From positions 1 to 64,000 of the forward strand of contig JAJTGQ010000045.1 in NCBI GenBank assembly GCA_021299455.1: DNA of 64,000 nucleotides, read 5' to 3'. Both the position numbers and the translations under genes were made by a program. This document shows, one piece after another, positions 26,272-35,561 of the stretch. A model generated the notes under the pieces. The model worked only from the letters and a program-made list of their open reading frames with translations. It made no database searches and had not been told where the DNA came from. The stretch comes from Flammeovirgaceae bacterium. GTDB lineage: Bacteria > Bacteroidota > Bacteroidia > Cytophagales > Cyclobacteriaceae. How positions within the stretch are numbered: the first letter of the stretch is position 1; each line of letters starts with the position of its first letter.

Positions 26272-28065
26272 TTACTGAATCTGTTTTCCGTTTTTATCAA
26301 TCACAATAATCTTGTTTTCCCCCATTGTTGAAATCTTGATTGATAACTCAGCAGTGTCCGCATTGTAAATCAATTCTGTGGGCATAAAATCAAGTTGAAG
26401 ATTGACACTCCAGGCAAGGCCATCTGATCGGTAGACCTTGGTTATCGTAACTGGGAATCTCTCTTGGACCTTGCTCTCTGCGTAAATTAATGAGAAGAAT
26501 ACCTGCTGAAGCGCATCAGTAGTAGAGACACACTTTAGAATGGGAAGGTTTCTTTTCGTAAAACTTGTCTTGTCTACTTCAAACGTAGCTTTGACATCTG
26601 GTCTTCGGCTGGGAGTAATGGAATACAAATACCCAGTGGCCGTAGAATCGCTATATTGAAGACCAATGGTGTATTTATTCTCCAAAATAAGTAACGGCTT
26701 AAACTTCAAATCTCTGGATTGCTCAAAGAAAAGCGGGATCGAATCCTTTTCATCGATAGCCCATTTTGTTGTTTGCATGGTGCTTTCCCAGTCGAGCTCC
26801 TTTTTTAATTTCTCGCGGTTAGCAAAATCCTGAGTGGTTTTCACAAGACTGTTTAGAACGGCTTGGTTGCCGTAAGATTTTGTAATAAAGTGTTGGTAGT
26901 TTTCACCCTCCACTGCAATATCTCGTTCAAGTAACTTCTTAGCCAGACTATCCAATCGATCCACATATTTTAGCTCTTCGTTCAGAAAAGAGAGTTTCAA
27001 CATAAGATTACTAGTATCCTTGAACGGCTTATGTGCGACCACACTGGATTTGTATCTTAAGTCCGCCTTCTTCATTTCAAAAATACTTAGTGGTAGTGGA
27101 TTTGGGTCGTACTTAGAGAGCTGTGCGTATAGAAGTCCATCCTCCAAATGATCCAAATCGCTAACAATAGACACCGAATCTCTTTTTAACTTAAGATCCA
27201 ATTTGTTAAGTGAAATGTCATACGCAATCAAACGCTCACGTAGTGGATTAATCACATTCTCAATCGTTTCGAGAGATGACTTCGCCCATCTCTTGTAGTC
27301 CCAAATACGCAGATCATCCGTAAAAAAATCCGCGGGAGATGTCCCTTCTTTTCTGAAATCAGTTATTTCCTGCGGATTAAATTGCTGATTATAGTTCGGC
27401 TTTTGAATGGCTTTTAAAGCGGTTCGGTAATTTCCAAAGGCCATTAGTGCAGAGTCATAGGTTTGCGCTAATTTTGTCAACTGCTGAACAAGTGCCTCAT
27501 CCGATTTTAGAAAAAAACTGCTTTGCGATGTAAACTTAGACTGAATGATCTTAAACTGTTCCACAGTTGCCAGGTATTGTCTTTCTGATTCAACAAAATG
27601 CTTTTTAAGCTCTTTGGCTTTTTCCTTTCGCTCCTTAATATTTTTGACCCGCGTCTCTAAGTCAAGACGTACGTCTGAAAACTTAACCCCAAAATCACCT
27701 GTTCTCGGATCTCTTCGACTATACATTTCCTCGTAATACTCATCGTGCTTTTTCAGCTCTCGCTCAGTAATGGTATTATAGGCCTTATCAAAAAAAAGCA
27801 AGGCAGAATCCGAATTAGACAATAGAATTGGTGTGTGTTTAAGCAGGTCGTTAGCCATTGATTTCTCTTGAAAAACAATCCCCATAAAGAGAAAAGCATG
27901 CGGAGTATCGTCATCGCTTTTCAGGTATCTTTTCAGATGCGGCTCAGCCACTTCATACTGCTTAGAATTTAGTAATAAAACCAAATCCTTATATTTTACT
28001 TTTTGCGAATACCCGATTGAGCAATACACTAGAAATACTACCAAAAAAGAAACTTTTCTGTTCAT
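26272..28065 (-). CDS. Large exported hypothetical protein with helical core
   Basis: 597 aa. A signal peptide (about 20 residues, ending CSIGYSQ) is followed by a short TPR-like part (about 25-70: YEVAEPHLKRYLKSDDD...AFLFMGIVFQEK). Next comes a long, strongly charged helical/coiled-coil region (about 120-340). The C-terminal third is predicted beta-rich and ends KIIVIDKNGKQIQ. No catalytic motif or known family was recognised. It is divergent from the TlpA-like gene. It may be a periplasmic scaffold; this is only inference from composition. Confidence 0.8.
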   Translation of the reverse strand: MNRKVSFLVVFLVYCSIGYSQKVKYKDLVLLLNSKQYEVAEPHLKRYLKSDDDTPHAFLFMGIVFQEKSMANDLLKHTPILLSNSDSALLFFDKAYNTITERELKKHDEYYEEMYSRRDPRTGDFGVKFSDVRLDLETRVKNIKERKEKAKELKKHFVESERQYLATVEQFKIIQSKFTSQSSFFLKSDEALVQQLTKLAQTYDSALMAFGNYRTALKAIQKPNYNQQFNPQEITDFRKEGTSPADFFTDDLRIWDYKRWAKSSLETIENVINPLRERLIAYDISLNKLDLKLKRDSVSIVSDLDHLEDGLLYAQLSKYDPNPLPLSIFEMKKADLRYKSSVVAHKPFKDTSNLMLKLSFLNEELKYVDRLDSLAKKLLERDIAVEGENYQHFITKSYGNQAVLNSLVKTTQDFANREKLKKELDWESTMQTTKWAIDEKDSIPLFFEQSRDLKFKPLLILENKYTIGLQYSDSTATGYLYSITPSRRPDVKATFEVDKTSFTKRNLPILKCVSTTDALQQVFFSLIYAESKVQERFPVTITKVYRSDGLAWSVNLQLDFMPTELIYNADTAELSIKISTMGENKIIVIDKNGKQIQ

Positions 28066-28143
28066 TGGACGGTTTAATTGGTCGAAGTTATCAAATTATG
28101 GACATTTGATAAAAAATAGTCAATAACCAAGCCAAAGGCAGCC

Positions 28144-28731
28144 ATGAAAATCTTAAAGGAAGTCTTAAAGACGGGTTTAACGTTGGTGATTTTACTTGTG
28201 GTACTCAATTACACAGGTCTGATTGGCAGCATTTCATCAGCCACTCAATCGGCCATTTTGAAGACCGGATTATTGGATGCAGAAGTTGACGTTTCCCGGT
28301 CGGAAATCTTCAATTATGATTTTACGATTAAAGACCTCGCAGGAAACAAATTTTCCTTTGGTCAATACAAGAGCAAAGTCGTCTTTGTCAACCTATGGGC
28401 GACATGGTGCGGTCCTTGCCGTGCAGAAATGGCTGGAATTCAAAAATTGTATAGTTCTATTGCTTCAGATAGCATTTCATTCGTTATGCTTTCGCTTGAT
28501 CGAGATACTGACCAAGAAAAAGTGGTAAAGTATGTGAACACAAAAGGTTTTACATTTCCGGTATACCTGCCTTCCGGCCGATTGACCGAGCAGCTCAGTG
28601 TTCCCTCCATTCCAACAACCTTCGTGATTGGAAAAGACGGAAGAATAGTGGCCAAAGAGGTGGGCACGACCAATTTCAACACCGATAAATTCAAAAAATT
28701 CTTAAAACAACTAAAAGAGGAAAGACATTGA
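28144..28731 (+). CDS. TlpA/ResA-like membrane-anchored thioredoxin
   Basis: 195 aa. One N-terminal membrane segment (about 10-30) anchors a periplasmic thioredoxin fold with the redox motif WATWCGPC (Cys89, Cys92). The cis-Pro region SVPSIPTTFVIGKDGRI follows in the C-terminal half. Such proteins reduce or form disulfides in exported proteins, for example during cytochrome c maturation. The preceding FTIKDLAGNKFSFGQYK strand is typical of the AhpC/TSA-Redoxin subgroup. It is monocistronic. Confidence 0.92.
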   Translation: MKILKEVLKTGLTLVILLVVLNYTGLIGSISSATQSAILKTGLLDAEVDVSRSEIFNYDFTIKDLAGNKFSFGQYKSKVVFVNLWATWCGPCRAEMAGIQKLYSSIASDSISFVMLSLDRDTDQEKVVKYVNTKGFTFPVYLPSGRLTEQLSVPSIPTTFVIGKDGRIVAKEVGTTNFNTDKFKKFLKQLKEERH

Positions 28732-28740
28732 CCATCAATT

Positions 28741-29442
28741 TCAAGAATTTAGACTTTTGGTCAACTGCTTCTGGAGTCTTGCAAGACCAACACTCCCCTT
28801 CTCAACGATGAATTCGAGGTTGGGAACATGAAGTACATCCGGCTTCTTGGGATCGATGACGAATTTCTTAACGTGATCAGGCACATAGTCAATCAAGCCA
28901 GCCGCAGGATATACAAGCATCGATGTGCCCACTACCAAAAAAATATCGGCAGTACTTGCAATGACCGAAGCCACTTCAATCATCGGCACTGCCTCGCCAA
29001 ACCAAACGATATTTGGCCTCAGTTGTGAGCCCAGTTCGCAAAGGTCGCCCAGCTTCAATTCCCATCCGCTGATTGGATAAATTAGAGAGCTGTCTTTCGT
29101 ACTCCGTGACTCAAATAATTTGCCGTGAAGATGGATTACGTTCGATGAGCCTGCTCGTTCATGAAGATCATCAACATTTTGAGTAATGATAGTGACGTCA
29201 AAATCCGCTTCAAGCTCAACCAATATCTCGTGCCCTTTGTTTGGTTTGGATTCCAGAGCTTTCTTTCTTCGCTCATTGTAGAAATCCAATACAAGCGTAG
29301 GGTTTCTTTCCCATCCTTCCGGTGTAGCAACATCTTCGACTTTGTGTCCCTCCCAAAGTCCGCCTGAATCACGAAAGGTAGCAATGCCACTTTCTGCACT
29401 AATGCCAGCCCCGGTAAGAACTACAATCTTCGTTCTTTTCAT
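28741..29442 (-). CDS. SIR2-family NAD-dependent deacylase (CobB-like, class III)
   Basis: 233 aa sirtuin. NAD-binding GAGISAESGIATFRD (11-25), TQNVDDLHERAG (88-98), catalytic His106 (HLHG), FGEAVP and GTSMLVYPA are all present. Tyr55 and Arg58 in FYNERR match the Tyr/Arg pair that gives SIRT5/CobB desuccinylase or demalonylase activity. The two zinc Cys-x-x-Cys pairs are missing: only Cys135 remains in the module between HLHG and LRPNIVWFGE. I recall the same loss in other Bacteroidota sirtuins, so it may be a stable variant. The gene overlaps the S9 peptidase by 4 bp. Confidence 0.92.
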   Translation of the reverse strand: MKRTKIVVLTGAGISAESGIATFRDSGGLWEGHKVEDVATPEGWERNPTLVLDFYNERRKKALESKPNKGHEILVELEADFDVTIITQNVDDLHERAGSSNVIHLHGKLFESRSTKDSSLIYPISGWELKLGDLCELGSQLRPNIVWFGEAVPMIEVASVIASTADIFLVVGTSMLVYPAAGLIDYVPDHVKKFVIDPKKPDVLHVPNLEFIVEKGSVGLARLQKQLTKSLNS

Positions 29443-31481
29443 TTCAACTTCCTGTCGAAGAAATCTTTAGCCGCGGTAAAAATTCTTGACCAACTTTCGT
29501 AGCGCAAAAATCCATGCACCTCATCGGGCAAGACTAATAGCTCCACAGTCACATTTTTTGCTCTTAACTTTTCAACTAAATCAACAGTTTGCTGAAAATT
29601 TACATTGCGATCATCGTCACCATGCACCATCAATACTGGCGCTACCCATTTTGAAAGATCAGCAACCGGAGACGATTTTCTGGCCAGCTCTGATTCTGAC
29701 TTTAAAAGTCCCCAGCTATTCGTTGCGTCTTGACCATCAAAAGACCAATCATGCACTCCATGTAAATCAACCCCTGCTTTAAAAATTTCCGGGTTGCGGG
29801 CTAAACCCATGGCCGTTAAATATCCACCATACGAACCGCCCCATAAACCAATTTTAGTCGGATCGACCTCAGCTAAACTCTGAAGATACTTCGCGGCTGC
29901 CACCACATCTTGGTATTCGGTGGCGCCACGCGGTCCCTGATTTTTGGTCATCCTAAAATCACGGCCATAACCAATCCCATTTCTGAAATTTACTGAGAGC
30001 ACCGCATAGCCCTGATTCGCCAAAAGTTGATTGAATGCGTAGCAATTGCTGTAGTAATCGCTGTAATGGAAGCCTAGCAACATTTGACGCGTGGGGCCTC
30101 CGTGCATATAAACCACTCCCGGTCTTTTGGTTGTAATAGTTCGATTGATAAAAAGTTGACCGTGTATAAGCGTCCCATCTGCCGCCTTGAAAGTTACTGC
30201 CTCGGGTTTGACAAATAACGATGCATTAAATGAAACCGGCTTTTGGGGGAATACCGGAACTGCCAGTTTCTTCGCCTCGTCAATTCGAGCCACCACCTTT
30301 GAGGCATTAAAAGACGATCTCACGCAATACAACTCATTACCAGCAAAAATGGGATACATCTCGATGCCATCTCCTAGAGTAACTGCGGTAGGATTTGCAT
30401 TCATTACCGATGACTTCCAAATATGTCGTCTGTTGATATCTTCACGATTACCATCGAAATAAATATTCTGTCCTGTTGGATCAACCACAAAACTTTCCAC
30501 TTCGCCATCGCCCGGTGTGATGTCTTTCAAATCGCTTCCATCAGGGTTAATTGAAAACACATGGTTCCACCCCGTATGCTCAGAGTGGAATAAAATGCGA
30601 TTAGTTGTTGTCCATGCAATTGGATTTGCAGAATAACTCTGGGCAAAACCGCCATCCAATCCGGGAGATTTCCAGATTGCCTTTAAAATACCTGACTCAA
30701 TTTCCGCGACCATTAACGTAAATGAGGTGCCTGTCGTAAAATTCTCCAGTTCACCAATCTTTGTTCCTGGCATTCGTATAAAGGCAACGCTCTTGCTATC
30801 GGGTGACCAGACGGGAAGTTGGTCTTGCGTTACATCAGGTGCAATCCACTTAATTGCTTTGGAAATTAAACTAAACACGCCAATAAAACTATGATCTCCC
30901 CGATCGCTTGTAAATAAAACATCATTGCCATTAGGCGAAAAAATGGGGCGGCTATTAGACCCTCTTGCCAAAAAGAGAGGCTTTGGTTCTGCATTAATCT
31001 CCAGTGTCGATTCGAAAATCTGACCTCGCTTAGAAAATAAAAACTTTAACCCATCGCGGAAGAATATCGGGCTGTTCCCAGACACGATTTTAGCAGGAGC
31101 ACTTTTGTTGCCAATATCTTTGAAGTAAATAGCCTGATCTGCACCATCGGCTAAACTGGCAGGATTGGGGTTTTGTCCAGCTCTGTTCGTAGCTCCTCCA
31201 CGAACAAATAGAATCTTTAATCCATTGGGTGAAAAAGCTAGTTGCGAAATCTCTTGCCCATCATCAGCTGGGTAGTCTGTAACAAACCGGGGAAGGTCTG
31301 TTCCTGTTTTAACCACAATGTTCCGTTTGCCACGGTCATTGATTACCCAAGCGATATTCTTTCCATCTTTTGAAGAGGTAAAACCCGATTCTGTGGGTGC
31401 ACTTAAAAACTGTTCCAATAAAGTTTGTGCAAACCCGGGCGATGTAGCGCCCAAAAGAACCAATAGCAAAAGCTTTTTCAT
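29439..31481 (-). CDS. S9-family prolyl oligopeptidase-like peptidase, secreted
   Basis: 680 aa. The signal peptide ends near SPGFAQ (about 19). The N-terminal two thirds form a TolB/WD-like beta-propeller with repeated PNGxxxLF/VxxG strands. The C-terminal alpha/beta-hydrolase domain has GGSYGGYLT (nucleophile Ser), HGDDDRNV (Asp) and DEVHGF (His), a complete triad. The GVVYMHGGP oxyanion region is present. It likely cleaves oligopeptides in the periplasm. The downstream sirtuin gene overlaps it by 4 bp, an odd functional pairing that probably reflects co-transcription only. Confidence 0.93.
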   Translation of the reverse strand: MKKLLLLVLLGATSPGFAQTLLEQFLSAPTESGFTSSKDGKNIAWVINDRGKRNIVVKTGTDLPRFVTDYPADDGQEISQLAFSPNGLKILFVRGGATNRAGQNPNPASLADGADQAIYFKDIGNKSAPAKIVSGNSPIFFRDGLKFLFSKRGQIFESTLEINAEPKPLFLARGSNSRPIFSPNGNDVLFTSDRGDHSFIGVFSLISKAIKWIAPDVTQDQLPVWSPDSKSVAFIRMPGTKIGELENFTTGTSFTLMVAEIESGILKAIWKSPGLDGGFAQSYSANPIAWTTTNRILFHSEHTGWNHVFSINPDGSDLKDITPGDGEVESFVVDPTGQNIYFDGNREDINRRHIWKSSVMNANPTAVTLGDGIEMYPIFAGNELYCVRSSFNASKVVARIDEAKKLAVPVFPQKPVSFNASLFVKPEAVTFKAADGTLIHGQLFINRTITTKRPGVVYMHGGPTRQMLLGFHYSDYYSNCYAFNQLLANQGYAVLSVNFRNGIGYGRDFRMTKNQGPRGATEYQDVVAAAKYLQSLAEVDPTKIGLWGGSYGGYLTAMGLARNPEIFKAGVDLHGVHDWSFDGQDATNSWGLLKSESELARKSSPVADLSKWVAPVLMVHGDDDRNVNFQQTVDLVEKLRAKNVTVELLVLPDEVHGFLRYESWSRIFTAAKDFFDRKLK

Positions 31482-31607
31482 AGTAACGAGTTAAGTCTAA
31501 CAAATATACTATTCGTCCTTTATTAATAGTGCAATAAAATCGCCATCCATCAAATTGATAGTAGTTATTTTTAAAAAGATCACTTACATTTAAAAACCAA
31601 AATTAGT

Positions 31608-33347
31608 ATGGCTGATCTTCAAATTAAAAAATCAACCAAGACCTACGATGTCTGCATTGTGGGCTCTGGTGCTGGTGGTGGAATGGCCGCCTATGTCTTA
31701 GCAAAAGCGGGAATAAAAGTGGCGTTACTGGAAGCCGGCCCTATGTACGACCCTGCAAAAAATGTAACGCAATTAAAGTTCCCCTATGAATCTCCAAGAA
31801 GAGGTGCCAGTACAACCTTCCGTCCCTTTGGAGACTTTGACGCTGCCTATGGCGGTTGGGAAATTGAGGGTGAGCCATATACCCAAAAAGATGGAACACA
31901 GTTCGATTGGTTCCGTTCGCGCATGTTAGGCGGTCGCACGAATCATTGGGGACGGATTTCCTTACGATTTGGACCAAATGATTTCAAACACAAAAGCATA
32001 GATGGGCTTGGTGAAGACTGGCCGATCGGTTACGAGGATGTCGCACCTTACTATGATAAAGTAGATAGGTTAATTGGTGTTTTCGGAACGAAAGAAGGAA
32101 TCTTCAATGAACCGGATGGCATTTTTCTTCCACCACCTAAACCGCGCTTGCACGAATTTTTTGTAAAAGATGCTGCTTCATCACTTGGTGTAAAAGTGAT
32201 TCCATCACGGTTATCCATACTCACCAAAAAAATTAATGAAGATCGGGGTGTTTGTTTTTATTGCGCTCAATGCAATAGAGGTTGCACCGTGCATGGCGAT
32301 TTCTCCTCCTCATCGGTATTGGTAAACCCTGCTGTCAATACAGGGAATGTTGATGTAATCGCCAATGCCATGGCTCGTGAGGTTCTCACCAATGAAAAAG
32401 GAGAAGCGACCGGTGTTTCCTACGTCAGCAAATATGATATGCAGGAGTACCAACTCAATGCACGTATTGTGATATTGGCTGCCAGTGCCGGAGAGTCTGC
32501 AAGACTATTATTGAATTCAAAATCCGCTTTTCATCCCAATGGGTTAGCCAACGGAAGCAATGTAGTCGGAAAGTATCTGCATGACTCGACCGGAGTAGCA
32601 ATGGGTGGTGTGCTACCCAAATTATTCAACCGCAAAAGATACAATGAGGATGGCGTAGGCGGATTGCACTTGTATTCTCCTTGGTGGCTTGATAATAAAA
32701 AATTAAACTTTCCACGTGGTTATCATATTGAGTATTGGGGAGGAATGGGAATGCCTAGCTATGGATTTGGTGGCGGCATACAAGGCATTAATGGAAAATA
32801 CCCCGGGCCAGATGGAAAATTAAAAGATGCTGGTGGGTATGGTGCTTCACTTAAAGCAGACTACCGCTATTATTATGGTGCCAGTTTTGGAATGGCCGGT
32901 CGTGGAGAGGCCATTGCTCGGGAAGACAATTATTGCGAGATCGATCCGAACGTGGTAGATAAGTATGGCATCCCGGTTTTGCGTTTTCACTACAAGTGGA
33001 GCGACTACGAAATCAAGCAAGCCAAACACATGCAAGACACCTTTCAAGAGATCATCCACAAAATGGGAGGCGATATTACCTGGAGCGTAAAAGGTGCCGA
33101 CCAAAACTATGGATTGGAAACACCCGGGCGCATCATTCATGAAGTAGGTACTGTGCGCATGGGTAACGAAAGGAAAAAGTCTGCACTCAACAAGTTCAAC
33201 CAAGCACATGACTGCAAGAATTTGTTTGTCGTAGATGGTGGCCCTTTCGTTTCGCAAGCAGACAAAAATCCAACTTGGACGATACTGGCGTTGTCGATGA
33301 GAGCGAGTGAATACATTATTGATGAAATGAAGAAACAGAATATTTAG
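31608..33347 (+). CDS. GMC-family oxidoreductase with Cys-cluster (sugar or alcohol dehydrogenase)
   Basis: 579 aa flavoprotein. The FAD-binding dinucleotide fold is VGSGAGGGMAAYVL (18-31), with LLEAG and GGRTNHWGR downstream. Cys216, 219, 222 and 226 form a CX2CX2CX3C cluster (CFYCAQCNRGC), as in FAD-glucose dehydrogenase and fructose dehydrogenase large subunits that carry an Fe-S cluster. The C-terminal GMC block has HEVGTVRMG and NPTWTI with the catalytic His and Asn. It has no signal peptide of its own, while the next gene encodes a small subunit with a Tat-type signal, suggesting hitchhiker export. The substrate is probably a sugar or glycoside (inference). Confidence 0.9.
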   Translation: MADLQIKKSTKTYDVCIVGSGAGGGMAAYVLAKAGIKVALLEAGPMYDPAKNVTQLKFPYESPRRGASTTFRPFGDFDAAYGGWEIEGEPYTQKDGTQFDWFRSRMLGGRTNHWGRISLRFGPNDFKHKSIDGLGEDWPIGYEDVAPYYDKVDRLIGVFGTKEGIFNEPDGIFLPPPKPRLHEFFVKDAASSLGVKVIPSRLSILTKKINEDRGVCFYCAQCNRGCTVHGDFSSSSVLVNPAVNTGNVDVIANAMAREVLTNEKGEATGVSYVSKYDMQEYQLNARIVILAASAGESARLLLNSKSAFHPNGLANGSNVVGKYLHDSTGVAMGGVLPKLFNRKRYNEDGVGGLHLYSPWWLDNKKLNFPRGYHIEYWGGMGMPSYGFGGGIQGINGKYPGPDGKLKDAGGYGASLKADYRYYYGASFGMAGRGEAIAREDNYCEIDPNVVDKYGIPVLRFHYKWSDYEIKQAKHMQDTFQEIIHKMGGDITWSVKGADQNYGLETPGRIIHEVGTVRMGNERKKSALNKFNQAHDCKNLFVVDGGPFVSQADKNPTWTILALSMRASEYIIDEMKKQNI

Positions 33348-33353
33348 TTGATC

Positions 33354-33391
33354 GATGTTCGTTGTTCGTTTAGCAAAAAACAGCGAACATC
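33354..33391. other. Stem-loop between GMC and small-subunit genes
   Basis: GATGTTCGTTG (33354-33364) pairs with CAGCGAACATC (33381-33391), 11 bp with one wobble and a 16-nt A-rich loop. It lies 7 bp after the GMC stop and 28 bp before the next ATG. No T tract follows, so it is more likely an intergenic repeat or an mRNA-stability element than a terminator. Confidence 0.6.
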
Positions 33392-33418
33392 TACCAGCGA
33401 AAAACCAACAACCAAAAA

Positions 33419-34078
33419 ATGGACAGAAGAAAATACCTCAAAACCCTTGCTGTTGGATCGTTATCCGCGGCTGCATTGTTACAAACGTGTTCGCCTCCAA
33501 AAAAAGAAGAGGCTCCTGATCTTACAAAGATCAATGGCGGTCATGATCGCCAACCGAATGAGATTGAGCATTTCAAAAAAGTATCGGCAGAAAAATTTTT
33601 GGATGCCCACGAAATGGCGACTATCACCATTCTAGTTGACATCATTATACCCAAAGATCAGATTTCAGGCAGTGCTACCGAAGCGGGTGTTCCTGAGTTT
33701 ATTGAGTTTATTGTGAAAGACATGCCACGTCATCAATTACCAATGCGCGGTGGTTTGAAATGGCTTGATCTACAATGCATGAAACGTTTTACAAAAGCGT
33801 TCACGGAGTGCACGACTACCCAACAAATTGAAATGGTAGATGAAATTGCCTTCCCGGATAAAGCGAAACCAGAAATGTCACAGGGTGTAGCTTTTTTTAA
33901 TTTACTTCGAGACCTTACTGCTACGGGATTTTATACGAGTAAGATTGGTATTGCCGACATCGGATATGTAGGTAACAAACCCAATCAATGGGATGGTGTT
34001 CCACAAGAGGTATTAGATCAGTTCGGTTTAAAGTATGATGAAAGAACATTGACAGAAAGTGTAAAATTTGAAAGCTAA
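33419..34078 (+). CDS. Gluconate 2-dehydrogenase subunit 3 family protein, Tat lipoprotein
   Basis: 219 aa. The N-terminus DRRKYLKTLAVG has the twin-arginine pattern (Arg3-Arg4) and a lipobox LLQTC (Cys24), so export by Tat and lipid anchoring are likely. The mature part matches the gluconate-dehydrogenase gamma family: HEMATITILVDIIIPKD, a GVPEFIEFIV segment and KPEMSQGVAFFNLLRDLTATGFYTS. This subunit accompanies GMC dehydrogenases and gives them an export signal. It lies 71 bp downstream of the GMC gene. Confidence 0.9.
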   Translation: MDRRKYLKTLAVGSLSAAALLQTCSPPKKEEAPDLTKINGGHDRQPNEIEHFKKVSAEKFLDAHEMATITILVDIIIPKDQISGSATEAGVPEFIEFIVKDMPRHQLPMRGGLKWLDLQCMKRFTKAFTECTTTQQIEMVDEIAFPDKAKPEMSQGVAFFNLLRDLTATGFYTSKIGIADIGYVGNKPNQWDGVPQEVLDQFGLKYDERTLTESVKFES

Positions 34079-34099
34079 AAAACCATTAACGATTACAGC

Positions 34100-35515
34100 A
34101 TGATATCAAGAAGAAAATTCATTCAACAAGCAGGAGCTGCTGCTGCGTTCACCATCCTACCTAGGTTTGTACTGGGCAAAGGCTATGTCCCGCCAAGCGA
34201 TACGTTGTACATAGCTGGCATTGGCGTGGGCGGAAAGGGGTATTCTGATCTCACTGGTTTTGTGGCTAACCCTAAAGCGAAGATTGCATTGCTCTGCGAT
34301 GTTGACGATCGGATGGCTATAAAGGCGAAAGAGAAATTCCCTGACGCCAAGTATTACAAAGACTTTCGGGAAATGTTGGACAAAGAAAAAGGGATCGATG
34401 CTGTTTCCGTTTCTACGCCCGATCACACGCATGCAGTAGCCACGATGGCAGCCATGGAGAGGGGCAAGCATGTGTACGTCCAAAAACCATTGACACATTC
34501 TATATATGAAGCGCGCGTTTTAGCAGAAGCCGCTAGAAAATACAAGGTGGTAACCCAAATGGGCAATCAATTTGCCTCGCATGAGGATGTACGAAAAATG
34601 AAAGAGATGGTGGACGCTGGAATGATAGGCAAAGTGAAGAGTGCGGTTGCGTGGACCAATCGCCCTGTTTGGCCCCAGGGAATTGCCCGCCCGGGTGGCG
34701 TTCATGAGATACCGAAAGAATTAGATTGGGATCTTTGGCTAGGCCCTACAAAATACATCGACTTCAATCCGGGATATGTGCCATTTAACTGGCGTGGATG
34801 GTGGCAGTTCGGCACTGGTGCGCTTGGCGATATGGCATGTCATATTCTAGATCCATTTTTTAGAATTTTACCAGTTGATTTTGCGACCGAGGTGGAGTGC
34901 AGTGCCACCACCAATTGGGAAGGAATTTTCAAGGAGGCTGATTATTCAGACTGCGGGCCTTCATCATCCATCATTCATTTTAAATTCCCAAAGAAAGAAG
35001 GCAAAGGGCATATCAAACTGACTTGGATGGATGGAGGTCTTCTTCCTGAACGTCCGGAAGAATTATTGCCCAATGAGCAGATGGGCGATGGCAGCAATGG
35101 AATTATCTTGGAAGGCACAAAAGGAAAATTAATGGCCGGTTGCTACGGCCTCAACCCTACCCTACTGCCTACCCAGAGGATGAAAGAAAAAAAGATGCCT
35201 AAGCAAACTCTTCCGCGCATCGAAGGAAATGAAGCGGGGCACTACACGCAATGGGTAGACGCCTGTATGAAAGGCTATGGACAAATGGAATTGAGTTCGT
35301 CATTTGATTATGCGGGGCCACTCACTGAAGCAGTGTTGATGGGCAACTTAGCCATCCGCAGTTACAATCAACGCAAGATGAATGCAGACGGAAAGGGTTA
35401 CTCATTTCCAGGTCGTAAAAAATTATTGTGGGATGCCAAGAATATGAAGATTACAAACTTTGACGAAGCCAACGCATTCGTGAAGAGGGATTACCGAAAA
35501 GGATGGGGCTGGTAA
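34100..35515 (+). CDS. Gfo/Idh/MocA-family oxidoreductase with Tat signal
   Basis: 471 aa. A Tat signal (ISRRKFIQQAGAAAAFTILP, Arg4-Arg5) precedes a Rossmann fold with IAGIGVGGKGYSD and CDVDDRMA (about 38-70), the conserved TPDHTHAV and QKPLTHSIYEA blocks (the EKP-type Lys appears here as QKP), then a C-terminal GFO_IDH_MocA domain with GALGDMACHILD. Exported members often carry tightly bound NAD(P) and act on sugars. It follows the GMC pair by 21 bp, so the three genes probably oxidise a sugar in the periplasm, for example through a 3-keto intermediate (inference). Confidence 0.9.
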   Translation: MISRRKFIQQAGAAAAFTILPRFVLGKGYVPPSDTLYIAGIGVGGKGYSDLTGFVANPKAKIALLCDVDDRMAIKAKEKFPDAKYYKDFREMLDKEKGIDAVSVSTPDHTHAVATMAAMERGKHVYVQKPLTHSIYEARVLAEAARKYKVVTQMGNQFASHEDVRKMKEMVDAGMIGKVKSAVAWTNRPVWPQGIARPGGVHEIPKELDWDLWLGPTKYIDFNPGYVPFNWRGWWQFGTGALGDMACHILDPFFRILPVDFATEVECSATTNWEGIFKEADYSDCGPSSSIIHFKFPKKEGKGHIKLTWMDGGLLPERPEELLPNEQMGDGSNGIILEGTKGKLMAGCYGLNPTLLPTQRMKEKKMPKQTLPRIEGNEAGHYTQWVDACMKGYGQMELSSSFDYAGPLTEAVLMGNLAIRSYNQRKMNADGKGYSFPGRKKLLWDAKNMKITNFDEANAFVKRDYRKGWGW

Positions 35516-35561
35516 ATTTTGTGAAGGGATTCGTTTACCTTTGGAGAATTACCCAGTCAGA

